A stretch of DNA of 64,000 bases from Streptomyces lincolnensis (GTDB lineage: Bacteria > Actinomycetota > Actinomycetes > Streptomycetales > Streptomycetaceae), in assembly GCF_021173675.1 (NCBI RefSeq), contig NZ_JAIHON010000003.1:186001-250000 (forward strand), given 5' to 3'. The notes beneath the pieces were generated by a model. The model did no database searches and was not told where the DNA came from. It was given only the letters and a program-made list of their open reading frames with translations. A program made the translations under genes and the position numbers. Shown piece by piece: positions 24,341 to 32,983 of this stretch (position 1 is its first letter; every line of letters starts with the position of its first letter).

Positions 24341-25663
24341 ATGACCACTGTGGGTGTGCGGCGCTCTAGCCGTCTCGGCCGCGGCGGCATGCGCCGCCTG
24401 ATTTCCCTCGCTGCCGCCGCCTCGGCGGGTGCCCTGCTGCTCTCCGCCTGCGGGTCGGACTCCGGCTCGGGCGGCAGCTCCAAGTCGCTGACCTTCTGGA
24501 TCTCCACGGTTCCGGGGCAGGACGCCGGCTGGAAGAAGATGGTCGCGCAGTACAAGAAGGAAACCGGCGTCGACGTCAAGCTCGTCAACATTCCCTACGA
24601 CGGCTACGACGCGAAGCTCCGCAACGCCGCGCAGGCGAACTCCCTGCCCGACGTGGCGGCGGTGCCGAAGCTGGACCCGATCTGGTCGAACAAGCTGCTC
24701 GACCTCAGCGACATCGCCAACAACAAGGCGAACAAGATCAACGCCAACTTCGTCGCCAAGGACTCGTCCGGGAAGGTGCTGTCCATCCCCTCGGACGTCA
24801 CCGCGTCCGGCATGTTCATCAACAAGTCGCTCTTCGAGAAGGCCGGCGTCGACTTCCCGACCTCGCCCCAGAAGACCTGGACCTGGACCGACTTCATCAA
24901 GGCGGCGAACGAGGTCCGGGAGAAGACCGGCGCCAAGTACTCCCTGACCTTCGACCAGTCCCCGTCCCGGCTCCGCGCCATGGTGTACGAGATGGGCGGC
25001 AAGTACGTCCACGCGGACTCCTCCGGCAAGTTCTCGGTGGACGCGGCGACCAAGAAGGCCGTGAACACCTTCGTCGGCTGGAACGACGACAAGACCATGC
25101 CGAAGTCGGTGTGGACCAGCGGCGCCGACCCGTCGGCGATGTTCCAGAGCGGTGACGTGGTCGCCTACTGGTCCGGCGTGTGGCAGGTGCCCGCCTTCGC
25201 GGAGAGCATCAGCAAGTTCGAGTGGGCGAGCGTCCCGACCCCCGCCCAGCCGGTGCAGGCCAGTGACGTCAACAGCGGCGGCATGACGGTGGGCTTCAAC
25301 AACAACGCCGACGCGGCCGGTGCCGCGACGAAGTTCCTGACCTGGCTGTACGAGCCGGCCCACTACCAGGCGCTGTGCGAGGCGTCCGGATTCCTGCCGG
25401 TCGAGAGCGGTCTGAACCCGAAGTACCCCTTCAAGTCCGAGGCGGCGCAGGCGGCGTTCAAGCTGTACAACGAGTCGATCCCGCTGTACGCCCCGATCTC
25501 CGGCTACTTCAACAGCGCGCAGACGAACTGGGTGCTGAAGGGCAAGAGCCTGACCGAGGACCCGACCAAGACGGAGCTCGGCAAGGCCATCAACGGCCAG
25601 CAGTCGGCCGACAAGGCCCTGGAGAACATCGTGGCCGGCTACAACCAGCAGGTCGGCGGCTGA
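24341..25663 (+). CDS. Sugar ABC transporter substrate-binding lipoprotein (CUT1)
   Basis: Extracytoplasmic binding protein of 440 aa, family 1. A signal peptide ends in the lipobox LLLSAC with the lipidated Cys at residue 37. The mature protein has SLTFWISTVPG, DVAAVPKLDPIWSNKL, FQSGDVVAYWSGVWQVPAFA and a C-terminal helical region typical of oligosaccharide binders. AAGGGA lies 6-7 nt before the start. It heads the importer operon and is separated from the permeases by two hairpins, which would raise its expression relative to them. Ligand unknown. Confidence 0.93.
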   Translation: MTTVGVRRSSRLGRGGMRRLISLAAAASAGALLLSACGSDSGSGGSSKSLTFWISTVPGQDAGWKKMVAQYKKETGVDVKLVNIPYDGYDAKLRNAAQANSLPDVAAVPKLDPIWSNKLLDLSDIANNKANKINANFVAKDSSGKVLSIPSDVTASGMFINKSLFEKAGVDFPTSPQKTWTWTDFIKAANEVREKTGAKYSLTFDQSPSRLRAMVYEMGGKYVHADSSGKFSVDAATKKAVNTFVGWNDDKTMPKSVWTSGADPSAMFQSGDVVAYWSGVWQVPAFAESISKFEWASVPTPAQPVQASDVNSGGMTVGFNNNADAAGAATKFLTWLYEPAHYQALCEASGFLPVESGLNPKYPFKSEAAQAAFKLYNESIPLYAPISGYFNSAQTNWVLKGKSLTEDPTKTELGKAINGQQSADKALENIVAGYNQQVGG

Positions 25664-25680
25664 GCCGAGACCCGGCAGGC

Positions 25681-25751
25681 CCGGGCGGCGGGGACCAGAC
25701 ACCGCCGCCCGGCCTCGGGCCCCCATGATGCCGGGCTCACGGCCTGAGCCC
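25681..25751 (+). terminator. Two intercistronic hairpins after the binding-protein gene
   Basis: An 11-bp perfect stem (25681-25691 with 25702-25712) and a 7-bp stem (25733-25739 with 25745-25751) fill the gap to the first permease. They probably act as partial terminators or mRNA stabilisers that favour the binding protein. Confidence 0.65.
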
Positions 25752-25786
25752 ACCGGAACCCCATCCACCAGCACGGAGTCAGGAAG

Positions 25787-26707
25787 ATGACCAAACGCGC
25801 CTCGGACGTGTCCGCCGTGTCCGTGAGCCCGCCCAGGAGACGCAGTAAGTACACCCTCGCGCCGCTCGTCCTCATCGCGGCCAACGTCGTGCTCTTCGCG
25901 CTGTTCTTCCTCTGGCCGGCGGTGATCGGGCTCGTCTACTCGTTCACGAACTACACGGGTGTGGGGGCGTTCCAGTTCATCGGACTGGACAACTACCAGA
26001 AGCTGTTCGGGGATTCCATCTTCTTCGACGCGCTGACCCGGACGCTGCTGTACACCGTCCTCTTCGTACCGCTGAACTTCGTGCTCTCGCTGCTCATCGC
26101 CAACGTGCTGGTGAGCAAGCACGCCAAGGGCACGTCGGTCGCCCGCATCTTCTTCTTCATCCCGTGGCTGCTGTCGCCCATCGTCGTGGGTGTGCTGTGG
26201 CGGTGGCTGTTCGGTGAGAACTTCGGACTGGTCAACTACCTCATCGAGAAGGTCGGCGGCAGCGCCGTGCCGTGGCAGTCGAACGCGGATCTGTCACTGC
26301 TGGTCGTCGTGGTGGCGGCGTCCTGGGCCTGGACGGGCTTCTCGATGCTGCTGTTCATCGCGGCGATCAAGAACGTGCCGACGTCGTACTACGAGGCGGC
26401 CGCGCTCGACGGCGCCGGTCCGTGGCGCCAGTTCATCAGCATCACCCTGCCGAGCATCGCGCCCACGTCCTTCATCGTCATCCTGCTCAACACGATCCAC
26501 GGGATGAAGGAGTACCCGCTGTTCGCCGCCCTCAACAACGGCGGACCCGGAACGACGAACAACCTGCTTGTCCAGTACATCTACCAGACCGGGTTCAAGT
26601 CGGGCCAGATCGGCTACGCGAGCGCCGCGTCGTTCGTGCTCATGCTCATCCTGATGGCCGTCGCGATCATCCAGTTGTTCGTCAACCGGCGGGTGGAGAA
26701 CCGATGA
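25787..26707 (+). CDS. Sugar ABC transporter permease (MalF type)
   Basis: Inner-membrane permease of 306 aa with about six hydrophobic helices and the EAA loop (YYEAAALDGAGPWRQFISITLP) that docks the ATPase. It begins after a basic stretch with LAPLVLIAANVVLFALFFLW. Its stop overlaps the ATG of the next permease (ATGA), so the two are co-translated. No ATPase gene is present in the locus. Streptomyces importers of this class are usually energised by the shared ATPase MsiK, encoded elsewhere. Confidence 0.93.
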   Translation: MTKRASDVSAVSVSPPRRRSKYTLAPLVLIAANVVLFALFFLWPAVIGLVYSFTNYTGVGAFQFIGLDNYQKLFGDSIFFDALTRTLLYTVLFVPLNFVLSLLIANVLVSKHAKGTSVARIFFFIPWLLSPIVVGVLWRWLFGENFGLVNYLIEKVGGSAVPWQSNADLSLLVVVVAASWAWTGFSMLLFIAAIKNVPTSYYEAAALDGAGPWRQFISITLPSIAPTSFIVILLNTIHGMKEYPLFAALNNGGPGTTNNLLVQYIYQTGFKSGQIGYASAASFVLMLILMAVAIIQLFVNRRVENR

Positions 26708-27606
26708 CAACCACAGACATGCCCCGCAAGGTCGACGCAGGGCCCGCACGGCCCGTCCGCAGGAAGCGGTCCGGCGGCTCGGCCACCGGTGGGCTCCGGC
26801 GCGCGGTCGCGCCCACGACACTGCTGTGGGTCCTGGCGGCCGTCTACGGGCTGCCGGTGCTGTGGTTCGTCCTCAGCTCCTTCAAGCCGGCGGGAGACCT
26901 GTTCTCCCTTCCGCTGACGGTGTTCCCCGAGAACCCCACCGTGTCGGGTTACAAGGCGGCGTGGGAGAGCGCCAACTTCTCCCAGTACTTCATCAACACC
27001 ACCATCGTGTGCGTGATCGCGACGATCCTCACGGTGGGCGTCAGCTGCTGCACCGGGTACGCGCTGGCCAAGTACGACAACAAGTGGCTCAAGGTCTTCT
27101 TCGTCGGCATCCTGGCCACCACGATGCTGCCGTCCGAAGTCATGCTCGCCCCGCAGTTCCTGGTGGTCCGCGACCTCGGCCTCTTCAACTCGCTCGCCGG
27201 CATCATCCTCCCGGCCGTGCTCACCGCGACCGGGTGCTTCATGTTCCGCCAGTTCTTCCTGACGGTCCCCGACGAGCTCATCGAGGCCGCCCGCATCGAC
27301 GGGGCGCGGGAGCTGTCGATCTTCCTGCGGATCATGGTGCCGATCTCCCGGCCCATCATGCTGACGCTCGCCATCCTGTCCTTCCAGTGGCGCTGGAACG
27401 ACTACATCTGGCCGCTGCTGATGCTCAACGATCCCGAGAAGTTCACGGTCCAGATCGGCATCCAGAGCCTCGTCGGCGCGCAGAACATCAACTGGTCGGT
27501 GGTGCTGGGCGGTTCGGTCATCTCCATGGTCCCGCTGATCGTCGTCTTCCTGGTGTTCCAGAAGTACGTCATGAACGCCGACATCAACGCCGGACTGAAG
27601 GACTGA
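26704..27606 (+). CDS. Sugar ABC transporter permease (MalG type)
   Basis: Second permease of the importer, 300 aa. It has a long basic N-terminus, about six membrane helices (first WVLAAVYGLPVLWFVLSSF) and the EAA loop (LIEAARIDGARELSIFLRIM). The C-terminus NADINAGLKD is typical of MalG-type CUT1 permeases. It starts inside the stop of the preceding gene and ends 2 nt before the TTG of the next gene, so all are one operon. Confidence 0.93.
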   Translation: MTTTDMPRKVDAGPARPVRRKRSGGSATGGLRRAVAPTTLLWVLAAVYGLPVLWFVLSSFKPAGDLFSLPLTVFPENPTVSGYKAAWESANFSQYFINTTIVCVIATILTVGVSCCTGYALAKYDNKWLKVFFVGILATTMLPSEVMLAPQFLVVRDLGLFNSLAGIILPAVLTATGCFMFRQFFLTVPDELIEAARIDGARELSIFLRIMVPISRPIMLTLAILSFQWRWNDYIWPLLMLNDPEKFTVQIGIQSLVGAQNINWSVVLGGSVISMVPLIVVFLVFQKYVMNADINAGLKD

Positions 27607-27608
27607 CC

Positions 27609-29348
27609 TTGCCCCACCCGCTCGACCACGAGTTCGTCCGGTCGGCGGCCCGCGCCGCCGACCGGACGACCGCCCCCCTGGCGGCCGGCCCCGACGAGGA
27701 ACCCGCCGGTGTGCCGCACCGTGGTCTGGCGCGGCGGGTGAAGACCCTGGTCGCGGCCTACCGTTCCCCGGACTCGGCACTGCACGGCAGCGCACGGGCG
27801 GTCGCCGCCGCGCTGACCCACCTGCGCGCCCTGCGGGCCGTGCAGACGCCCTCCGGTCTCTTCGCGGGCGGCGACAACGTCCAGTCACCGCCCGACTCCG
27901 CGTTCACCGTCAACGACGTGTGCGACGCGTACGTCCTCGCCGCCGACGCGGGACCGGAACCGGTCGAGGTGACGGCCGCGCTCGCCGAGATCGCCGATGC
28001 CGCCACCGCCAGTCTCCTGACCGGCGGCGTGCACACCCCGAACCACCGCTGGGAGCTGAGCGCGGCCCTCGCCCGACTGCACCGGTCCTTCCCCGACGAC
28101 CGGCTGCTCGACCGCGCCGAGGAGTGGCTCGCCGAGGGCGTCGACATCGACACGGACGGCCTGTACTCGGAACGCAGCGCCGTCTACGCGTCCATCGTCA
28201 CCAACCCGGCACTGCTGTTGCTGGCCGACGTCCTCGGGCGTACCGACCTGCTGGACGCCGTCGAACGCAACCTCGCCGCGACCCTGGACCTGATCAGGCC
28301 GGACGGCACGGTGGAGACCGTCCACTCGCGCCGCCAGGACCAGAAGCTCTCGTTCGCGCTGTGGCCCTACCTGCCGCACTACCGGCTGCTCGCGATCCGT
28401 ACCGGCCGGGGCGACTTCGCCCGCGCGGCCCGCCTGGCGGCCGCCGGCGGCATCGACGACCCCGACCTGCTCGCCCAGACCCTCCTCACCCCGGAGCTGT
28501 GCCGCGCCCTGCCGGCCCCGGAAGCGGAGCAGCTCCCGCGCGACCGGTTCCTGTCCACCGCACGCCTCGCCGCACACGTCTCGGCCACCGCGCACACCGT
28601 GGTGTACGGCGGCTCCGACGTGCCCGAGCACCGGCGCATCCGCTCGGGCCTCGCCTGCAACCCCACCTTCCTGCGCATGTTCGCCGGCGACGCCGTCCTC
28701 GACGCGGTCCGCCTCTCGCGGGCGTTCTTCGACCTGGGCCCGTTCCGTGCCGCCGACATGGAACGGCTCGCCGACCACCGGTACCGGCTCACCCAGACCC
28801 TCACCACCGCCTACTACCAGCCGCTCCCCAAGGACCACGGGCGCGACGACGGCGCCTACCGGCTGGTGGACGAGGGCCGCTTCTCCGCGGCGATGGCCTT
28901 CCCCGACCGCCCTCGGGACGAGGTCTCCCACACGACCCGGGTCGAGGTCGACCTGCGGGAGGACGGGGCCGACCTGCGGATCGACATCGGCGGCCCACCG
29001 GTGCCCTGGGCCCTCGAACTGACCTTCCGGCCGGACGGCGAGCCGCAGGGCGCCGTACCGCTCGGCGACGGAAGCTGGTGCCTGACGACCGAACCGCTGA
29101 CCTACCGCGTCGGCGACGACGAGATCCGGGTCGAGGCCGCCGTCGAGACGGGCGAGCCGCTCGCCGGGCCGGACCGGACCGACGTACTGCGCTACGACCC
29201 GGGCCAGGACTACACCGTGGCCGGCGGCACCGACGCGACGACCGGACATCGCGTCTACCTCGGCGGGCAGGGGCCGCAGACACTGACCCTCACACTGCGC
29301 GCCAGACACCGACCCTCACACCGCGCGCCACGACCGTCACAGGCATGA
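27609..29348 (+). CDS. Uncharacterised (alpha/alpha)-toroid enzyme, candidate polysaccharide-degrading enzyme A
   Basis: Protein of 579 aa from a TTG start that has AAGGA about 6 nt upstream, overlapping the end of the permease gene. The first 400 residues are helix-rich with Trp, His and Arg clusters (GGVHTPNHRWELSAALARLH, SFALWPYLPHYRLLAIRTGR), like an alpha/alpha toroid of six-hairpin glycosidases or polysaccharide lyases. The rest is beta-rich (THTTRVEVDL-like HTTRVEVDLREDGADLRID), like a heparinase-type sandwich. No signal peptide, so it acts on imported oligosaccharides. I do not know the exact family. The C-terminal tail carries a 26-nt tandem duplication. Confidence 0.7.
   Translation: MPHPLDHEFVRSAARAADRTTAPLAAGPDEEPAGVPHRGLARRVKTLVAAYRSPDSALHGSARAVAAALTHLRALRAVQTPSGLFAGGDNVQSPPDSAFTVNDVCDAYVLAADAGPEPVEVTAALAEIADAATASLLTGGVHTPNHRWELSAALARLHRSFPDDRLLDRAEEWLAEGVDIDTDGLYSERSAVYASIVTNPALLLLADVLGRTDLLDAVERNLAATLDLIRPDGTVETVHSRRQDQKLSFALWPYLPHYRLLAIRTGRGDFARAARLAAAGGIDDPDLLAQTLLTPELCRALPAPEAEQLPRDRFLSTARLAAHVSATAHTVVYGGSDVPEHRRIRSGLACNPTFLRMFAGDAVLDAVRLSRAFFDLGPFRAADMERLADHRYRLTQTLTTAYYQPLPKDHGRDDGAYRLVDEGRFSAAMAFPDRPRDEVSHTTRVEVDLREDGADLRIDIGGPPVPWALELTFRPDGEPQGAVPLGDGSWCLTTEPLTYRVGDDEIRVEAAVETGEPLAGPDRTDVLRYDPGQDYTVAGGTDATTGHRVYLGGQGPQTLTLTLRARHRPSHRAPRPSQA
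29281..29332 (+). repeat. 26-nt imperfect tandem duplication at a gene 3' end
   Basis: The segment 29281-29306 (CACTGACCCTCACACTGCGC...) is followed by a near copy at 29307-29332 (CACCGACCCTCACACCGCGC...). It lies in the last codons of the toroid enzyme A gene and adds an Arg/Pro-rich tail (RHRPSHRAPRPSQA). Confidence 0.75.
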
Positions 29349-29361
29349 AGGACTGATTCCC

Positions 29362-31197
29362 GTGCACCTCCCTCGTCAGCTCGGCCCGTTGCACGACCTG
29401 CCGGACTCCCCGGAGGCCTACGACGCCGTCCTCGCCGACGTCACCGAGCAGGCCCTCGCCCGGCTGACGCCCGAGGGCAGCCTCGAACACCCCGACTGTG
29501 TCGACGACATCGGCGACACCTCGCTCGGCATCACCTCCCTGCTCGCGTTCGCCTGGCAGCGGAACAAGGACCCGAAGCTGCCGGAGGCGGTCGGCCGCAG
29601 CCTCGCCTTCCATCTGCGCGAGCGGGTGTACACCGACGACAACCCGGGCTACCCGAACCTGAAGGTCCGCGACTCCGGCCTGCCGTACGCCCGTTACACC
29701 CTCGCGGCGGGCGCGCACCCCATCGGTGACTGGCCGAGCACGGTGTGGGCGCTGCTCCAGGCGGTCAACGTGCTCGACGCGGCGGAGGGACTCGTCGACG
29801 ACGACCAGCGGGCCGAACTCCTCGACGTGGCCCGCGGATACTGGCGCTGGCTGACCGAGGCGACCTTCTTCAACCCGCAGGAGGCGGGCAACCAGGCGAT
29901 CGGCTGTGTGGTCGGCGGCCTGATGCTGGCCCGCCATCTGCCCCTGGAGGAAGGGGAGTCGGTCCGCGCCCGCGCACTGGAGCTGTACACCGACGAGATC
30001 CGCGCCCACCGGGTCCGCGACCGCGGCGCCCTGCTGCCCCCCGAGCACGGCGGCGCCTACGACAACAACTACGGCCCGATCTCCCTGTCCTTCCTCGCCC
30101 AGGCCCACCGGATCAGCGGCGAGGAGGTCTTCGCCGAGGACGGCGACGTCCTGGCCCGCTACATCGACGCCCGGCTGACAGGCGGCGGCTTCGACAACGG
30201 CGGCCCCCGCTACAGCGAGCAGCACTCCGCCTTCGAATCGGTCCTCGGCCTGCGCTACTTCGGCGCCCGGATCGGCTCCGACCTCGGCCGCTACCGGGGC
30301 GACAGCCGCTGGGCCCGGCACGCGGTCAAGGAGGACGGCGGAGTCGACGGCCACTTCGCGTGGATGCTGGTCTGGCAGATCCAGGACACCACCCCCTGGC
30401 ACCGCGAGCCGTCCACGGCCGCCGTCCGCCACCAACTGCGCGCCGGCACGGTCTCGGTGGCCTTCGACAGCCACCTGACCCCGGCGGTCGTGGAGGCCGG
30501 GGGAACGTACTACCTGCCCGCCGCCGTCAACCGCCAGCACGGCCACGGCCCCGTCACCGACGGCTTCCTGCTGTGCCGCCCGATGGGCGAGGTCCGCGTC
30601 CGCGACATCCGCGCCGACGGCCTCACCGCCAAGCTGGTCACCAAGCCCGTCGTCGGCCGCGACCACGTCCTGCGCCATGTGCGCTCCCTCTACGTCACCG
30701 ACGGCACCACCCTGTGGACCACGGTCGCCGTGGAACGCCTCCCCGACACGCCCTACCTGCTGGCCGGCCTGCCGTACGCCGAGGACGACGGCGACCGCGT
30801 CCGCCGTACCGCGACAGGATCCGTCTCCTCGGCGGGCACCCTCCGCCTGACCCACCCCACCGCACCGGGCCCCGACCACTTCGACGCCCGCGCCGACCTC
30901 ACCCAGGAACAGGCCGCCTTCGCCCTCGCCGAGGACCCCCGCGGCTACGGCAACCCGGACACCGGCTGGCGCCACCTGATCAGCTCCACGGCCCTGGAGG
31001 CGGACCCGATTCCGGACGCCCCGGAGGACCTGCACGTCTTCGCGGTGCGCTACGGCACGCAGGAGCCGCTGGAGGTGTCGGCGCGGTGGACCGAGGCGGG
31101 ACTCACGATCCGCACCGGGGCCTTCACGGCGGTCATCGGTGCGGAAGACGCCTACGGGGAGCCGGAGCTGACGCTGCGTGCAGCGGCCCGCCACTAG
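29362..31197 (+). CDS. Uncharacterised (alpha/alpha)-toroid enzyme, candidate polysaccharide-degrading enzyme B
   Basis: Protein of 611 aa, GTG start 13 nt after the preceding stop, with AAGGA 9-10 nt upstream. Helix-rich N-terminal half (DIGDTSLGITSLLAFAWQR, ATFFNPQEAGNQAIGCVVGG, PPEHGGAYDNNYGPISLSFL, PRYSEQHSAFESVLGLRYFG) followed by a beta-rich half (GTVSVAFDSHLTPAVVEAGG). This resembles alanine-toroid glycosidases or lyases followed by a super-sandwich. The conserved His, Asn and Tyr clusters hint at catalysis. Like enzyme A it has no signal peptide and is in the importer operon. Exact family not recognised. Confidence 0.7.
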   Translation: MHLPRQLGPLHDLPDSPEAYDAVLADVTEQALARLTPEGSLEHPDCVDDIGDTSLGITSLLAFAWQRNKDPKLPEAVGRSLAFHLRERVYTDDNPGYPNLKVRDSGLPYARYTLAAGAHPIGDWPSTVWALLQAVNVLDAAEGLVDDDQRAELLDVARGYWRWLTEATFFNPQEAGNQAIGCVVGGLMLARHLPLEEGESVRARALELYTDEIRAHRVRDRGALLPPEHGGAYDNNYGPISLSFLAQAHRISGEEVFAEDGDVLARYIDARLTGGGFDNGGPRYSEQHSAFESVLGLRYFGARIGSDLGRYRGDSRWARHAVKEDGGVDGHFAWMLVWQIQDTTPWHREPSTAAVRHQLRAGTVSVAFDSHLTPAVVEAGGTYYLPAAVNRQHGHGPVTDGFLLCRPMGEVRVRDIRADGLTAKLVTKPVVGRDHVLRHVRSLYVTDGTTLWTTVAVERLPDTPYLLAGLPYAEDDGDRVRRTATGSVSSAGTLRLTHPTAPGPDHFDARADLTQEQAAFALAEDPRGYGNPDTGWRHLISSTALEADPIPDAPEDLHVFAVRYGTQEPLEVSARWTEAGLTIRTGAFTAVIGAEDAYGEPELTLRAAARH

Positions 31198-31272
31198 GAC
31201 AGGAACTGACCTAGAAGCCTCCTAAGGTCGGAAGGAGCAGCACGAGCACGCACGCACTCAGGAGGCAGGCGG

Positions 31273-31770
31273 ATGACCGTACAGCCCGTCCCGGACGGAT
31301 ACCACACCGTCACGCCGTGGATCATCTCGCGTGACACGGCCCGGCTCATCGACTACATGACGGAGGCCTTCGGCGCCGAGGAGATCGCCCGGGTCGTCGG
31401 GGAGGACGGCCGGATCGGGCACGCCGAGGTACGGATCGGCGACTCGGTCGTCATGCCGTTCGACGCGCCGCCCCACTGGCCGCCGACCCCCGCCTTCCTG
31501 CGCCTGTACGTCGAGGACGCCGACGCCGCCCACCGCAGGGCCGTCGAAGCCGGCGGCACCTCCGTGACCGAGGTGACGCACCTGTTCTTCGGCGACCGGA
31601 TCGGGCGGGTGCGCGACCCCCTGGGCAACCTGTGGTGGCTCCAGACACGGGTGGAGGACGTCGGCCCGGAGGAGATGGAACGCCGCCTCGGCGACCCGAA
31701 GTGGACCGAGGCGATGGCGTACGTCCAGGGCGCCGACTTCTTCCCGGGCGCCTCCGGCCCCGGGGCCTGA
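31273..31770 (+). CDS. VOC/glyoxalase superfamily protein (PhnB-like)
   Basis: Protein of 165 aa with the PhnB-type VOC fold: TVTPWIISRDTARLIDYMTEAFGAEEIA, IGHAEVRIGDSVVM, LRLYVEDADAAHRRAVEAGG, FFGDRIGRVRDPLGNLWWLQ. GCAGGAGGCAGGCGG precedes the ATG. These proteins are often metal-dependent dioxygenase or glyoxalase relatives without a known substrate. It is 75 bp after the sugar operon and probably has its own promoter. Confidence 0.85.
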   Translation: MTVQPVPDGYHTVTPWIISRDTARLIDYMTEAFGAEEIARVVGEDGRIGHAEVRIGDSVVMPFDAPPHWPPTPAFLRLYVEDADAAHRRAVEAGGTSVTEVTHLFFGDRIGRVRDPLGNLWWLQTRVEDVGPEEMERRLGDPKWTEAMAYVQGADFFPGASGPGA

Positions 31771-31776
31771 CCGGCC

Positions 31777-32403
31777 TCAGACCACCAGGTCGGCCCGCCC
31801 CCGCGTCGCGGCGACCAGCTCCGCGTTGCGCTGGTCGCTGCGCCGCACCCACTCCACCGCCTCCTCGTACGGCTTCCCGAACTCCACGTGCCGGGCCACC
31901 AGCCGCCGTACCCGCACCTCCTCGTCGATCTCGCAGAACCACACCTCGTCCAACGCGGCCCGAACCCGCCGCCACGCCCCCGTGTCGAGCAGCAGGTAGT
32001 TCCCCTCGGTCACGACCAGCCGAGCGGACGCCGGCACCGGAATCGCCCCCGCGATCGGCTGCTCCAGCACCCGCTCGAAGCCGGGCGCGTACACCACCTC
32101 GTCGTCGCCCTGGACCCGCAGCCGCCGCAACAGCGCCGCGTACCCGAAGGCGTCGAACGTCTGCGGAGCGCCCTTGCGGTCCCGGAGCCCGAGCCGTTCG
32201 AGTTCGACGTCGGCGAGATGGAAGCCGTCCATCGGCACATGCGCCACCCACGGCTCCTCGTCCGCGTTCAGCGCCCGCACCAGACGCTCGGCGAGTGTCG
32301 TCTTGCCCGCGCCGGGGCTGCCGGCGATGCCCAGCACCGCACGGCGGCCTTCGGGGGCGAGGGAGCGGGCCCGGATCAGGAGGTCGTCGAAGGTCGGCGG
32401 CAC
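31777..32403 (-). CDS. P-loop nucleoside/sugar kinase (uridine kinase-like, YggC/FrcK-type)
   Basis: Kinase of 208 aa. The Walker A motif GIAGSPGAGKTTLAERL is at residues about 24-40, followed by VPMDGFHLADVELERLGLRDRKGAPQ-type substrate loop, and VVTEGNYLLLD (Walker B). This is the nucleoside/nucleotide kinase family, some members of which phosphorylate pantothenate, uridine or fructose. The GTG at 32403 is used because homology starts there; no clear ribosome-binding site is visible. Substrate unknown. Confidence 0.82.
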   Translation of the reverse strand: MPPTFDDLLIRARSLAPEGRRAVLGIAGSPGAGKTTLAERLVRALNADEEPWVAHVPMDGFHLADVELERLGLRDRKGAPQTFDAFGYAALLRRLRVQGDDEVVYAPGFERVLEQPIAGAIPVPASARLVVTEGNYLLLDTGAWRRVRAALDEVWFCEIDEEVRVRRLVARHVEFGKPYEEAVEWVRRSDQRNAELVAATRGRADLVV

Positions 32404-32487
32404 GGACCGAGTGTGCCATCCGGCCCCGGGTCGAGGACCACAGGGAGGCGAGGCACCCTTGACCCGGGGGAGGAGGGAGCCCAGACC

Positions 32488-32907
32488 GTGTCCGACGCCC
32501 CGACCGACGACGCCCCGACCGACGAGGCGCAGATCCGCGCGCTGATCACCGAATGGGCCGCGGCCGTCCACCGCGGCGACCTGGCGGGCGTCCTCGCCTA
32601 CCACGCCGAGGACCTCGTGATGTTCGACGTGCCGCCGCCTCACGGCGGCATCCGGGGCCTGGCCGCCTACGGTGCCGCCTGGCCGCCCTTCTTCGCCTGG
32701 CAGGCCCAGGGCGCCCGCTTCGACATCGATTCCCTCGACATCACGGCCGGCACCGACGTGGCCTACGCCCACGCGCTGGTGCGCTGCGCCACCCCGGAGG
32801 AACTCGCCGCGCACCCCACCCTGCGGCTCCGACTGACCTTCGGCCTGCGCAAGGAACGGGGCCGCTGGCTGGTGGCGCACGAGCACCACTCGTTCCCGCA
32901 CGACTGA
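32488..32907 (+). CDS. SnoaL-like/SgcJ-type NTF2-fold protein
   Basis: Protein of 139 aa in the NTF2-like superfamily: IRALITEWAAAVHRGDLAGV, YHAEDLVMFDVPPPHGGIRG, FDIDSLDITAGTDVAYAHAL, LRLRLTFGLRKERGRWLVAH. The GTG start at 32488 has GGAGGAGGGAG about 9 nt upstream. Members include ketosteroid isomerase-like and SgcJ-type proteins with diverse roles. It is divergent from the kinase gene with an 84-bp gap. Function cannot be narrowed from sequence. Confidence 0.8.
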   Translation: MSDAPTDDAPTDEAQIRALITEWAAAVHRGDLAGVLAYHAEDLVMFDVPPPHGGIRGLAAYGAAWPPFFAWQAQGARFDIDSLDITAGTDVAYAHALVRCATPEELAAHPTLRLRLTFGLRKERGRWLVAHEHHSFPHD

Positions 32908-32983
32908 CCCGAAGGCACACCCCCGGCCGCCGTGTGGCGTGCGCCACTCACTGGAGAGGCGGTTCCGGGGAACCGGGTCCTGT

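Noticed and set aside
32491..32530. Near-repeated CGACGCCCCGACCGA units at the start of the SnoaL-like gene
   Set aside because: They encode a simple acidic Ala/Pro/Thr/Asp N-terminus and look like ordinary low-complexity coding sequence.
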